DNA from: an uncultured Oscillospiraceae bacterium
GTDB taxonomy: Bacteria; Bacillota; Clostridia; Oscillospirales; Ruminococcaceae
NCBI GenBank assembly: GCA_934481445.1
Contig: CAKSPC010000002.1
Coordinates: forward strand, 1 to 64,000
DNA length: 64,000 nucleotides
Direction of reading: 5' to 3'
Position 1 is the first letter of the stretch, and every line of letters starts with the position of its first letter. The position numbers and the translations under genes are program-made. Below are positions 52,926 to 61,685 of the stretch, piece by piece. Under the pieces are notes generated by a model. It made no database searches. It worked only from the letters and a program-made list of their open reading frames with translations, and had not been told where the DNA came from.

Positions 52926-53324
52926 ATGAACATTGCTCTTATAGCACACGACTCCAAAAAGGAACTTATGGTTCAGTTCTGCATCGCATACTGCGGCATT
53001 CTGAGCCGTCACAATATCTGTGCCACGGGCACGACCGGAAAGCTCGTTTCAGAGGCGACAGGCCTGCACATTCAGAGATTTTTAAGCGGCTCGCAGGGCG
53101 GCGACCAGCAGCTTGCTTCCAGCATCAGCTGCAACGAGATCGACCTGCTTCTGTTCTTCCGCGACCCGCTCAACGCGAAGTCGCACGAGCCGAATGACAT
53201 CAACCTGCTGCGTCTTTGCGATGTTCATAACATTCCCGTTGCAACGAACATCGCAACCGCCGAGGCTCTTATCCATGCTCTTGAGCGCGGCGACCTTGAC
53301 TGGCGCGAGTACGTCCGCAGCTAA
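52926..53324 (+). CDS. mgsA: Methylglyoxal synthase
   Basis: A 132-residue cytosolic enzyme converting dihydroxyacetone phosphate to methylglyoxal and phosphate, a glycolytic bypass used under phosphate limitation or sugar excess. Catalytic Asp60 in SQGGDQQ, RDPL (79-82) and His101 in [10 protein letters not shown] are present, with ATGTTGKL (33-40) for phosphate binding. Length is typical. AGGGGGG precedes the ATG. Coupled by position (34 bases) to the minD-like gene; terminator follows. Confidence 0.96.
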   Translation: MNIALIAHDSKKELMVQFCIAYCGILSRHNICATGTTGKLVSEATGLHIQRFLSGSQGGDQQLASSISCNEIDLLLFFRDPLNAKSHEPNDINLLRLCDVHNIPVATNIATAEALIHALERGDLDWREYVRS

Positions 53325-53351
53325 GGCTGATTCTGTTTTCCGAAAGCTTTG

Positions 53352-53378
53352 GGCACGCCTTTTTGGTGTGCCTTTTTT
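53352..53378 (+). terminator. Rho-independent terminator after mgsA
   Basis: GGCACGCC (53352-53359) pairs with GGTGTGCC (53365-53372, one G-T pair), followed by TTTTTT. Confidence 0.88.
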
Positions 53379-53432
53379 GCACGGGAGAATGCGGCGCGGG
53401 ATAAAAATAGATTTTAACAAGGTGCTATACGA

Positions 53433-54017
53433 ATGAATATAAAACAGCAGAAACTGATAAGAGAATTTTTAGACGAGGAATTCGGAAAAGACAAGGCTCA
53501 GGCGTTGTTTGACAAGCAGGAAAAAGCTCTCGGCACGCTAATCGAAAACACAAAAGGCAAGTCGGAAAATCAGATGAAAATGCTTGTCCGGACTATTCTT
53601 CCCCGCATAGCGCTGTATAAGACGATGTTAAACGAGAACCTTTCCGAAGAGAGTGTGCAGGAGCATATGCGGAAATATATGATCGACAAAGTCGCGGCGA
53701 AAAAGCATTCATCCACGGCAAAAATGGAAATCGTGCCGGGATTTTATTCGATCTACAGCAATGTATTCCTGAAAATCATGCGCACGACCGACCTGCAGGT
53801 AAGCAAGCAGGTCCACGGCAAGGATTACTATGATGTTACCATTACGAAGTGTCTCTGGCACACTGCCTGCGTAGAAAACGGCTGTGCGGAGCTGTGCCGC
53901 CTGTTTTGCGATGTGGATGATGTTACATACGGCGGACTGAAAAAAATAGGCTTTACCCGAACACAGACCTTAGGCTACGGCGGGGACTGCTGCGATTTCC
54001 ATTTCTTTAAGAAATAA
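53433..54017 (+). CDS. L-2-amino-thiazoline-4-carboxylic acid hydrolase-like protein
   Basis: A 194-residue soluble protein. The C-terminal part (CRLFCDVDDVTYGGLKKIGF then LGYGGDCCDFHFFKK) matches the ATC-hydrolase domain, a small alpha/beta fold often annotated with this enzyme from cysteine-producing Pseudomonas. True substrate in Clostridia is not known. Cys-rich (six Cys in the last 60 residues), which may bind a metal or thiol. N-terminal half is helical with an acidic coiled segment. AAGGTG precedes the ATG. Single gene after the mgsA terminator; it may be read through weakly to recO 158 bases downstream. Confidence 0.7.
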   Translation: MNIKQQKLIREFLDEEFGKDKAQALFDKQEKALGTLIENTKGKSENQMKMLVRTILPRIALYKTMLNENLSEESVQEHMRKYMIDKVAAKKHSSTAKMEIVPGFYSIYSNVFLKIMRTTDLQVSKQVHGKDYYDVTITKCLWHTACVENGCAELCRLFCDVDDVTYGGLKKIGFTRTQTLGYGGDCCDFHFFKK

Positions 54018-54175
54018 TTCGTTATTTTGCACGGCGGGTTTATGATTGTCGGGCGGATTTACTGACGTAAAATCGTAATCCGGCAGGAAAAAACAATTAC
54101 GGACGCGGTGTTTTGTATACGATGCAATAACCGCAGAACACAGCATATGATCCAAAAACGACAGGAGGGAGCGCG

Positions 54176-54997
54176 TTGCTGCATACCTATGACGGAATAG
54201 TCGTCGGGCGTCGGGAAATAGGCGAAAACAGCTGCTTTATCGACATACTCACCGACGAGCGCGGTATTATCGAAGCCACCGCCCACGGCGCAAAGAAAAT
54301 AAACAGCTCCCTGCTTTCCTCCGCGTCGCTTTTTGCATATTCGACATTCTGCCTGAGCAAGAACAAGCTGCGCTACACCGTAAACAGCGCGAAGCCGAAA
54401 TACAGCTTCCACGCCATCGGCGAGGATATCGTGAAGCTTGCGCTGGCATCGTACTTTGCACAGGCGGTGAAATTCTGCACCACTTCGGAGCAGCGGCAGA
54501 ATATCTCCGTGCAGGGCACCGACAGTATCGTGAGGTTTTTCGCGATAGCGCTGTTTGAACTGCTCGGCGCGGCAGAGCGTGCCGACGATAACCCCGCGAG
54601 GACCTGTGAAACGGTGCGCTCGGCGTTTGAGCTGCGGTATTCCTCGATACTCGGGTACCGACCCGATTTGACAGCCTGCTTCAACTGCGGGTGTTATGAG
54701 CCGAAAGACGGCGGCAGTATGTTTTTCCTGCCCGACAGGGGGGAGCTGGTCTGCTCGGAGTGCTTCAACAGAGAATATGACGGCGAGTGCGAAAAGCTTT
54801 CCGCAGAAATGCTTTCCGCCATGAGAAACATAGTGTATGCCCCGCTGGACCGCTGTTTCAGAATAAATTTGAGCAGGGGCGCCGAGCGCAGGCTTTCCCG
54901 CATAACGGAGCGGTATTTTCTTCGGAGGACGGAGCGCAGCTTTTCCGCGCTGGATTACTACAAATCATTTGGAAGGAATGATGAACAGTCACTGTGA
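54176..54997 (+). CDS. recO: DNA repair protein RecO
   Basis: A 273-residue protein with a TTG start at 54176 (AGGAGGG 7 bases before). The N-terminal OB-fold region begins LHTYDGIVVGRREIGENSCFI and continues GIIEATAHGAKK; the helical central region follows, with a zinc-finger-type cluster at about 167-200 (CFNCG then CSEC). RecO loads RecA with RecR and RecF onto gapped DNA. The upstream 158-base gap has no clear promoter. It is followed 9 bases later by the zinc-finger membrane-protein gene and then mutS2. Confidence 0.93.
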   Translation: MLHTYDGIVVGRREIGENSCFIDILTDERGIIEATAHGAKKINSSLLSSASLFAYSTFCLSKNKLRYTVNSAKPKYSFHAIGEDIVKLALASYFAQAVKFCTTSEQRQNISVQGTDSIVRFFAIALFELLGAAERADDNPARTCETVRSAFELRYSSILGYRPDLTACFNCGCYEPKDGGSMFFLPDRGELVCSECFNREYDGECEKLSAEMLSAMRNIVYAPLDRCFRINLSRGAERRLSRITERYFLRRTERSFSALDYYKSFGRNDEQSL

Positions 54998-55006
54998 GGC
55001 GGTATT

Positions 55007-55951
55007 ATGACGAACAACTATCTTGACGCATATTTCTGCAACCTCTGCCTTGAACCCCTTGAAGATGATTTTAACGGGATATGCCCGTCCTGCGGGCAGA
55101 AAACCACGCCCATACCGCTCGCCGAGCGGCTGAATGCCGACAAAAATCTCGACAAGCGCACGAAAAACACGCCGCATTCCATGACGGTGCTTGTTACAAT
55201 TGCGTGTGTTATCCATCTGATATACTGCATAACGGCGTTTATCGTGCTGTTCAGGGCGGTGTATTTACCGACGGAGAAACAGACCGCCATCGAGGAAATA
55301 TCGTATGATTTTACCCCGACGGAGGAACAACTTCGTATTGCGCGGCTTCACGAAAAGGCGCTCGAATATGACGATGTGCAGGAATTTGTAAAGGATATGT
55401 CTCCGAGCGGGCAGGAGCAGGTAAAATATTATTACAGCATATGGAACTACGCGTGGCTTTCAAAGTCCATTGCTGACCGCGCTGAAAGCGCCGCTGTGAT
55501 ATATCAGAACAACAGCTACGACGACGCGGGAAAATTTCTCGGGTTTGTCGGCGGCACGGCGGGGATACTCATTGCAGCGCTCGAGGGCGGAATAACCGTT
55601 ATACATCTTGCGAAGTGCATTGCGTATTTTCTCGGAAAAAAGGGGCTCGGCGCCCTTATGGAATTTTCGATAAATCATTGTCAGACAATAATAGTAACGC
55701 TGAATGTCCCGTGCTTTGTCATGTTCATGTATGCATGGTCGGAGATGTCACGGCTCAATAAAGCGCTCGGCGGCGACGCGCTGCGGGCTGGCAGGCGCGC
55801 GAGAATATTCCGCGCAAAACAGCGCGGCGGCCTTGCGGACGAAAAGCAGTGGTGCTGCGAGGGCTGCGGATATATTAATCCGACGAGGGTATCCGAGTGC
55901 ATATCCTGCGGAAAATATAAACGGCTTCCGCGGCTGAAAGAATATAAATAA
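55007..55951 (+). CDS. Zinc-ribbon membrane protein with C-terminal RanBP2-type finger
   Basis: A 314-residue protein of unknown role. The N-terminus is a zinc ribbon (Cys11, Cys14, Cys26, Cys29). Hydrophobic helices lie at about 57-83, 181-200 and 228-246. Residues 282-301 fit the RanBP2-type zinc finger perfectly: Trp282, Cys284, Cys287, Asn291, Cys298 and Cys301 at the canonical spacings (W-x-C-x2-C-x3-N-x6-C-x2-C). The finger and ribbon would be on the same, presumably cytosolic, side if the number of membrane helices is even; three were counted, so topology is uncertain. It is coupled to recO (9 bases) and mutS2 (12 bases). Function unknown. Confidence 0.7.
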   Translation: MTNNYLDAYFCNLCLEPLEDDFNGICPSCGQKTTPIPLAERLNADKNLDKRTKNTPHSMTVLVTIACVIHLIYCITAFIVLFRAVYLPTEKQTAIEEISYDFTPTEEQLRIARLHEKALEYDDVQEFVKDMSPSGQEQVKYYYSIWNYAWLSKSIADRAESAAVIYQNNSYDDAGKFLGFVGGTAGILIAALEGGITVIHLAKCIAYFLGKKGLGALMEFSINHCQTIIVTLNVPCFVMFMYAWSEMSRLNKALGGDALRAGRRARIFRAKQRGGLADEKQWCCEGCGYINPTRVSECISCGKYKRLPRLKEYK

Positions 55952-55963
55952 AAGGTAACAGCT

Positions 55964-58345
55964 ATGAATAAATACTATAAAAAACTAGAACTTGATAAGA
56001 TACTTGAGCTGCTCGCGGAGCAGACATACAGCGACACTTGCCGCGACAAGGCTCTGGCGCTTGAGCCGATAACCGACGCGGAAACCATACGCGCCGAGCT
56101 TAAAAAGACCGACGACGCATTCACTCTGTCCGCAAAATTCGGCACCCCGAGATTTCGCAGGATAAAGGATATCTCGGGCAGCCTGAAGCGCAGCAGGACG
56201 GGAAGTATGCTGAGCTTCCGCGAGCTGCTTGACGTTGCGGATATCCTCCGCGAAACGGGAATGCTTTGCGACTGGTACGCGCAGTGCTCGAATATAGAAA
56301 ACAGCCTTGATGAATACTTCGCGGAACTATGCCCGCAGCGGCAGCTTGAGCAGCGCATTTCCGAGAGCATCATTTCCGAGGAGGAGATGTCTGACGCCGC
56401 AAGCGCCGAGCTTGCTTCCATCCGCAAGAGAATAACCCGTCAGGGTCAGCATATCCGCGAGCAGCTTGACGGAATGCTGAAAAATAAGAACACGCAGAAG
56501 TTTTTGCAGGAAAATATCGTGACGATGCGTGACGGACGATATGTTGTCCCCGTAAAGAGCGAGCACAAAAACGATGTGCCCGGCCTTGTGCATGACACCT
56601 CCGCAACGGGGCAGACATTCTTCATCGAGCCCATGAGCGTTGTGGAGGCAAATAACGAAATACGCGTGCTGAAAGCCCGCGAGCAGGCGGAGATAGAGCG
56701 CATAACCCGCGAGCTTTCCGAGCAGATAGGCATAAACGCCGATTCCATCGCGGCAAGCTTCCGCGCGGCGGAGATACTGGAGCTGTATTTTGCGAAGGCA
56801 AATCTCGGCGCAAAAATGCGGGCGGTTACTCCCACGGTAACGGACGAGCCGAAAGCGGTGCTCATGAATGCCCGCCACCCGCTCATCGACCCCGACAAGG
56901 TCGTGCCTATTTCCGTTGAAATAGGCGATAAGTATGACTGCCTTATCATCACCGGCCCCAACACCGGCGGTAAGACCGTCGCGATAAAGACCGTTGGTCT
57001 GCTGACGCTGATGACCATGTGCGGATTGATGATACCCGCGGGGGACGGCAGCGTTATAGGCGCTTTCGACGGCATTTATGTTGATATCGGCGACGAGCAG
57101 AGCATCGAGCAGAGCCTGTCCACATTCTCCTCCCATATGACGAATGTAGTAAGGATACTCGGCATGGCGGACGAAAACTCCCTTGTGCTGATAGACGAGC
57201 TCGGAAGCGGCACCGACCCGGTAGAGGGCGCGGCGCTGGCGGTGTCGATCCTTACGGAATTCCGTAATTACCATGCAAAGGTGCTCGCCACCACGCATTA
57301 TCAGGAGGTAAAGATCTTCGCGCTGGAAACCGAGGGCGTCGAAAATGCAAGCTGCGAATTTGACGTCGAAACGCTGAAGCCCACCTACCGACTTATCGTC
57401 GGCGTGCCGGGCAAATCCAACGCATTCGCGATATCCTCCAAGCTTGGTATGCCCGATTATGTTATCAGCCGCGCGGAAAACCTCGTTAGCACGGAAAACC
57501 GCCGCTTTGAGCAGGTGATCGATCAGCTTGAAAGCTCCCGCAAGGAACTTGAGCAGCTTCGCGAAAGCATCGCAGTCGCGGAGCGCAACGCAAAGATGAA
57601 CGAAAACGAGCTGAAGCAGAAGCTTGCCGAACTGGAAGCGCAGAAAGAAAAGGAACTCGAAACCGCACGTCAGCGCGCCATGAGTATTATTTCCGAAACC
57701 CGCGCCCGTTCCGACCTGCTTCTCAACGAGCTTGAGGAGCTCAAGAAGACAAAGGACAAGGAAGCTTTGCGCAAGGGGCTTTCGGACGCGAAATCGAGGG
57801 TCAACAGCACCCTCAACAAAATGCACGACGAAGCCAACCCCGTTGTTGCCCGCCGCGAGGAAAACTACGTTCTGCCGCGGCCGCTAAAGGCAGGGGATAC
57901 CGTAAAGCTTGCAGACACGGGGCGCGAGGGCAGCCTGCTCACCGCGCCGAATATGTCGGGCGTGTGCTATGTGCAGGTCGGCATGATGAGGGTAAAGACC
58001 ACCGTCAAAAACCTGCGGCTCATCGAAAACAAGAAAAAGCAGCCCACCCCGAAAACCGGCGGCAGCGTAAAGAAGCAGGTAACATCCAACATGAACCGCC
58101 GCGGCGGCATGGAGCTGGATATCCGCGGAATGATGAGCGACGAGGGCGTGCTTGAGGTGGAGCGCTTCATCGACGGTGCGCAGCTTGCGGGGCTTTCGCA
58201 GATAACGATAATCCACGGCAAGGGTACGGGCGCGCTTCGTGCGGCTGTTCATCAGTGCCTAAAGACCAACCCGTCCGTCAAGAGTTACCGCCTTGGCGCA
58301 TACGGCGAGGGCGAAGCGGGCGTCACCGTTGTGGAGCTTAAATAA
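55964..58345 (+). CDS. mutS2: Endonuclease MutS2
   Basis: A 793-residue protein. The MutS-type clamp and lever helices precede a Walker A motif GPNTGGKT (about 330-337), Walker B VLIDELGSGTDPVEG (about 409-423) and an ABC-type signature (STFSSHM, about 388-394). A long coiled coil (about 510-610) follows, and the C-terminal Smr nuclease domain (about 715-793) has LDIRG and HGKGTG motifs. MutS2 binds branched DNA and collided ribosomes; it suppresses recombination or rescues ribosomes. It is the last of the recO cluster; a terminator follows. Confidence 0.97.
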   Translation: MNKYYKKLELDKILELLAEQTYSDTCRDKALALEPITDAETIRAELKKTDDAFTLSAKFGTPRFRRIKDISGSLKRSRTGSMLSFRELLDVADILRETGMLCDWYAQCSNIENSLDEYFAELCPQRQLEQRISESIISEEEMSDAASAELASIRKRITRQGQHIREQLDGMLKNKNTQKFLQENIVTMRDGRYVVPVKSEHKNDVPGLVHDTSATGQTFFIEPMSVVEANNEIRVLKAREQAEIERITRELSEQIGINADSIAASFRAAEILELYFAKANLGAKMRAVTPTVTDEPKAVLMNARHPLIDPDKVVPISVEIGDKYDCLIITGPNTGGKTVAIKTVGLLTLMTMCGLMIPAGDGSVIGAFDGIYVDIGDEQSIEQSLSTFSSHMTNVVRILGMADENSLVLIDELGSGTDPVEGAALAVSILTEFRNYHAKVLATTHYQEVKIFALETEGVENASCEFDVETLKPTYRLIVGVPGKSNAFAISSKLGMPDYVISRAENLVSTENRRFEQVIDQLESSRKELEQLRESIAVAERNAKMNENELKQKLAELEAQKEKELETARQRAMSIISETRARSDLLLNELEELKKTKDKEALRKGLSDAKSRVNSTLNKMHDEANPVVARREENYVLPRPLKAGDTVKLADTGREGSLLTAPNMSGVCYVQVGMMRVKTTVKNLRLIENKKKQPTPKTGGSVKKQVTSNMNRRGGMELDIRGMMSDEGVLEVERFIDGAQLAGLSQITIIHGKGTGALRAAVHQCLKTNPSVKSYRLGAYGEGEAGVTVVELK

Positions 58346-58379
58346 GCCGCATAACAAAGCAGTTTTCTCACATAATAAG

Positions 58380-58409
58380 AGGGCAGTGTAACGCTGCCCT
58401 TAAATTTTT
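58380..58409 (+). terminator. Rho-independent terminator after mutS2
   Basis: AGGGCAGTG (58380-58388) pairs with CGCTGCCCT (58392-58400), followed by TAAATTTTTA; the T-run is interrupted, so strength is moderate. Confidence 0.7.
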
Positions 58410-58422
58410 ATGGGGGAATATT

Positions 58423-59406
58423 ATGGAGAAGATCGCTTTTTTTGATACAAAGCCATATGACAGGGAATGGTTCGACAAAATGAACAACGGCAGGTATGAG
58501 ATAGAATATTTTGAGGGGCGGCTGCGCCCTGAATCGGTGAGGCTTGCGGAGGGCTGCGCGGTGGTCTGCGCGTTCGTGAACGACGACGTCGGCGAGCGCA
58601 CGATGGAGCTTCTGGCGGAGCAGGGAACAAAGCTGGTTGCAATGCGCTGCGCGGGTGTTAACAATGTCGCGGTGAATGCCGCCGCGGGAAAACTGCGCGT
58701 CGTGAGGGTGCCCGCGTACTCTCCCCACGCCGTTGCGGAGCACACGATGGGGCTTATCCTCTGCCTTAACAGAAAAATACACAAGGCGTATATCCGCACG
58801 AGGGATTTTAATTTCTCGCTGGTGGGGCTTACGGGGTTCGACCTTTACGGAAAGACAGCAGGCGTTATCGGCACGGGGCGGATAGGCAGGGTGTTTATCG
58901 ACATCTGCCGCGGATTTGGTATGAAGGTGGTGGCATACGATCCGTATCCCGCCCAAAATACCGATATAGATTACGTTACCGCAGACGAGCTTTTTGCACA
59001 GGCGGATATAATCTCGCTGCACTGCCCGCTGACGGAGAGCACGAAATATATCATCGACGACCGCGCGATATCCCTTATGAAAAGCAGCGCGCTCATCATA
59101 AACACATCCCGCGGGCAGCTTATCGACAGCGAAGCGCTGCTGAAAGCACTCAACGAAAAACGCATAGGCGGCGCGGCTCTTGATGTCTACGAGGAGGAGA
59201 GCGGGCTGTTTTTCGAGGATAATTCCGGACGGATAATCACTGACGAGGTGCTTTCGCTGCTGGTTTCGCGGCCTAACGTGGTCATAACCTCCCATCAGGC
59301 GTTTCTGACCGAAGAGGCGCTGCGCAATATCGCGGAGGTGACGCTTTCCAACATTGACGATTTCTTTGCGGGGAGGGAGCTGGTCAACGAGGTAAGGCAG
59401 GCTTGA
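58423..59406 (+). CDS. D-2-hydroxyacid dehydrogenase (D-lactate dehydrogenase type)
   Basis: A 327-residue NAD-dependent dehydrogenase. The Rossmann loop is G150-T-G152-R-I-G155, catalytic residues are Arg230 (INTSRGQLID), Glu259 (LDVYEEE) and a His in ITSHQAFLT near 291. Overall order and the LFFEDNSG insertion match fermentative D-lactate dehydrogenases (LdhA) more than phosphoglycerate dehydrogenases. It would reduce pyruvate to D-lactate. GGGGGAATATT before the ATG is a weak ribosome site. Single gene; promoter not clearly seen. Confidence 0.88.
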   Translation: MEKIAFFDTKPYDREWFDKMNNGRYEIEYFEGRLRPESVRLAEGCAVVCAFVNDDVGERTMELLAEQGTKLVAMRCAGVNNVAVNAAAGKLRVVRVPAYSPHAVAEHTMGLILCLNRKIHKAYIRTRDFNFSLVGLTGFDLYGKTAGVIGTGRIGRVFIDICRGFGMKVVAYDPYPAQNTDIDYVTADELFAQADIISLHCPLTESTKYIIDDRAISLMKSSALIINTSRGQLIDSEALLKALNEKRIGGAALDVYEEESGLFFEDNSGRIITDEVLSLLVSRPNVVITSHQAFLTEEALRNIAEVTLSNIDDFFAGRELVNEVRQA

Positions 59407-59431
59407 TTTTTCGCGGGTTTTGTGGTAGAAT
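59403..59431 (+). promoter_or_regulatory. Probable promoter of MBL-fold hydrolase gene
   Basis: TTGATT (59403-59408) and TAGAAT (59426-59431) with a 17-bp spacer; it overlaps the stop codon of the dehydrogenase gene. Confidence 0.6.
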
Positions 59432-59463
59432 AAACTCAGTTTTTTAGTAAAGGAATGAGTTGA

Positions 59464-60342
59464 TTGTACAGTCTGAACAAGGTGGGAGAGCACACCTATT
59501 ATATCGACAGCCCCGCAAATGTGGGTCTGTATGAATACGGCGGAAAGGTCTGCATGATAGACAGCGGCAGCGACAAGGACGCCGCCAAGAAAGCGCTGAA
59601 GCACATCAAAGAACAGGGCTGGACGCTTGAAAAGGTGATCTGCACGCACTCCCACGCTGATCACGCGGGCGGAGCGGCACTGCTGCGGCAGCGCACGGGA
59701 TGTACCGTCTGCGCGGCGGGCACGGGCGCGGCGATAATTGAAAACCCGATACTTGAACCTGTAAATCTTTTCGGCGGATTTCCGCTGAAGGATATGTGCT
59801 CAAAATTCACCATGTCCCCCGCCTGCGAGTGTGAAAAGCTGACGGAGGACGTGCTGCCGCAGGGACTGAGTTTTATCCACCTTGACGGGCACGATTTCGA
59901 GCAGGTGGCGGTGAAAACATCCGACGGCGTGTGGTTCATCGCGGACGCCGTGGTCAGCACGGAAACGCTTTCGAAGTACAAAATCGCATTTCTGTATGAC
60001 ATCGCAACGCACCTTGAGTCGCTGAAAAAGCTCGAAACGCTGGAGGGCAGGCTGTTTATCCCCGCGCACTGCGAGCCGATGGAAAGCGTGACGGAGCTTG
60101 CCCGCGCAAACTCTGCAAACATATTCGAGGTGGCAGAAGTAATAAAGAAATTCTGCACGGACGGTTTGACTATCGACGACCTGCTTGAAAAGCTCTTCGC
60201 GGAATTCGGGATAAGGCTGTATCTTATGCAGTACGCGCTTATAGGGCACACAACGCGGTCGTATCTGTCGTGGCTTTGCTCCCGCGGGGAGATGGAGCCA
60301 GTTTTCGAGGGAACAAGGCTGTTATGGCGGACGGTCAGGTGA
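59464..60342 (+). CDS. Metallo-beta-lactamase-fold hydrolase
   Basis: A 292-residue protein with a TTG start at 59464 (AAAGGA before). The MBL zinc motif is THSHADH at 61-67 (His62, His64, Asp66, His67), followed by DGHDFEQVAV and FIADAVVS further ligand positions. The fold covers glyoxalase II, RNase Z and lactonase activities; the substrate here cannot be predicted. The C-terminal part (about 200-292) is a helical dimerisation-like region. No obvious partner genes; pheS T-box follows. Confidence 0.88.
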   Translation: MYSLNKVGEHTYYIDSPANVGLYEYGGKVCMIDSGSDKDAAKKALKHIKEQGWTLEKVICTHSHADHAGGAALLRQRTGCTVCAAGTGAAIIENPILEPVNLFGGFPLKDMCSKFTMSPACECEKLTEDVLPQGLSFIHLDGHDFEQVAVKTSDGVWFIADAVVSTETLSKYKIAFLYDIATHLESLKKLETLEGRLFIPAHCEPMESVTELARANSANIFEVAEVIKKFCTDGLTIDDLLEKLFAEFGIRLYLMQYALIGHTTRSYLSWLCSRGEMEPVFEGTRLLWRTVR

Positions 60343-60356
60343 TTTTTCGGCAGGAC

Positions 60357-60385
60357 TTGACAAGCGCGAAAAAAGGTGCTATAAT
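60357..60385 (+). promoter_or_regulatory. Sigma-A promoter of pheST leader
   Basis: TTGACA (60357-60362) and TATAAT (60380-60385), both perfect, 17-bp spacer. Confidence 0.92.
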
Positions 60386-60404
60386 TGCTATTGTAATATG
60401 TTAA

Positions 60405-60637
60405 AGGCTGTGAATATGTGTAAGTAGTGCTGTCGGAGCAGCGGTTCCAGAGAGATGACGTCATCGGCTGTGAGCGTCATACCGTTCGTCGGCATGAATT
60501 TCAGCATGGGAGTCGCCTGCGAACAAATAAGCAGGATGTAGTCACTGCATTAAAGTGAGCATGAGGGGGACGCTGTCCCCGAACAAGGGTGGTACCACGA
60601 CAAGCTTCGTCCCGTATGGACGAGGCTTTTATTATTT
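60405..60637 (+). promoter_or_regulatory. T-box riboswitch, probably tRNA-Phe specific
   Basis: The leader contains an AGTAGTGCTG stem-I strand, the AGAGAGATGACG element (about 60450), the canonical T-box AGGGTGGTACCACG (60586-60599) and a terminator stem AGCTTCGTCC / GGACGAGGCT (60603-60627) ending in TTTT. The specifier loop GAATTTCAG reads TTC (60500-60502) for phenylalanine, followed by the stem-closing GCAT strand. Downstream genes are pheS and pheT, in agreement. The promoter plus T-box leader fill the 310-base gap 60343-60652. Confidence 0.93.
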
Positions 60638-60652
60638 TAAAGGAGAGAGATT

Positions 60653-61672
60653 ATGAAGGATTTCAGCGAGATCAAAGAGCAGTTCAGGCAAACCATCGGC
60701 GACGTTGCCGACAGCAGCCAGCTTTCGGATTTCTGGCAGAAGTATCTCGGAAAAACAGGCGTTATTTCGGGACTGATGAAGGAGATGAAGAGCGTTCCTC
60801 CCGAGGAAAAGCCGCTCTTCGGCAAGGCTGTGAACGATGTGCGCGTATGGGCGCAGGAGATGTATCAGAACAAGCTGGCAGAGATAAAGGAAAAGGAGCT
60901 TGAGCTGCGCTACGAGCGTGAAACCGTGGATGTTACCATGCCCGCACTCCGCCGCGCACCCGGTAATCTTCACCCCATAACCCTTATCAAGCAGGAAATG
61001 ATAGACGTTTTCGCAGGCATGGGTTTTGAGGTTTACGAGGGCCCCGAGATCGAGGACGACGACCACAATTTCACCCGCCTTAACGTACTTAAGGATCACC
61101 CCTCCCGCGATATGCAGGATACATTCTGGCTGACGGACGAGCTGCTGCTCCGCACACACACTTCCCCCGGACAGATACGCACCATGGACAGGGAAAAGCC
61201 CCCCATCAAGGTGCTGGTTCCCGGTAAAGTTTTCCGCTCCGACAGCGACGCAACTCATTCCCCGATGTTCAGCCAGATGGAGGGCCTTGTTGTCGACAAG
61301 GGAATAACCCTCTGCGACCTTCAGGGTATGCTGGATAAGTTCGTAAAGGCGATATTCTCCGACAATGCAAAGACGCGTCTGCGCCCGTCCTACTTCCCGT
61401 TCACGGAGCCGAGCGTCGAGGTCGACGTAAGCTGCTTCGAGTGCGGCGGCAAGGGCTGCCCGCTCTGCAAGGGCACGGGCTGGATCGAGGTCCTCGGCGG
61501 CGGCGTTGTAAACAACAAGGTGCTTGAGAACTGCGGCGTTGATCCCGAGGAATATTCGGGTATAGCGTTCGGTATCGGCATAGAGCGTATCGCAATGCTG
61601 AAATACGGTATCGGCCACATGGGTATGCTGTTTGAGAATAACATAGACTTCCTCAAGCAGTTCAAGGCATAA
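60653..61672 (+). CDS. pheS: Phenylalanyl-tRNA synthetase alpha subunit
   Basis: A 339-residue class II synthetase subunit of normal length. The N-terminal coiled coil (about 1-90) is followed by the catalytic domain with [49 protein letters not shown], and the motif 3 [15 protein letters not shown] near 310-324. Two zinc-like Cys ([12 protein letters not shown]) lie near 262-275. It joins with PheT to charge tRNA-Phe in the cytosol. AAAGGAGAGA precedes the ATG at 60653. Controlled by the Phe T-box. Confidence 0.98.
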   Translation: MKDFSEIKEQFRQTIGDVADSSQLSDFWQKYLGKTGVISGLMKEMKSVPPEEKPLFGKAVNDVRVWAQEMYQNKLAEIKEKELELRYERETVDVTMPALRRAPGNLHPITLIKQEMIDVFAGMGFEVYEGPEIEDDDHNFTRLNVLKDHPSRDMQDTFWLTDELLLRTHTSPGQIRTMDREKPPIKVLVPGKVFRSDSDATHSPMFSQMEGLVVDKGITLCDLQGMLDKFVKAIFSDNAKTRLRPSYFPFTEPSVEVDVSCFECGGKGCPLCKGTGWIEVLGGGVVNNKVLENCGVDPEEYSGIAFGIGIERIAMLKYGIGHMGMLFENNIDFLKQFKA

Positions 61673-61685
61673 GGAGGAGAGCGGC

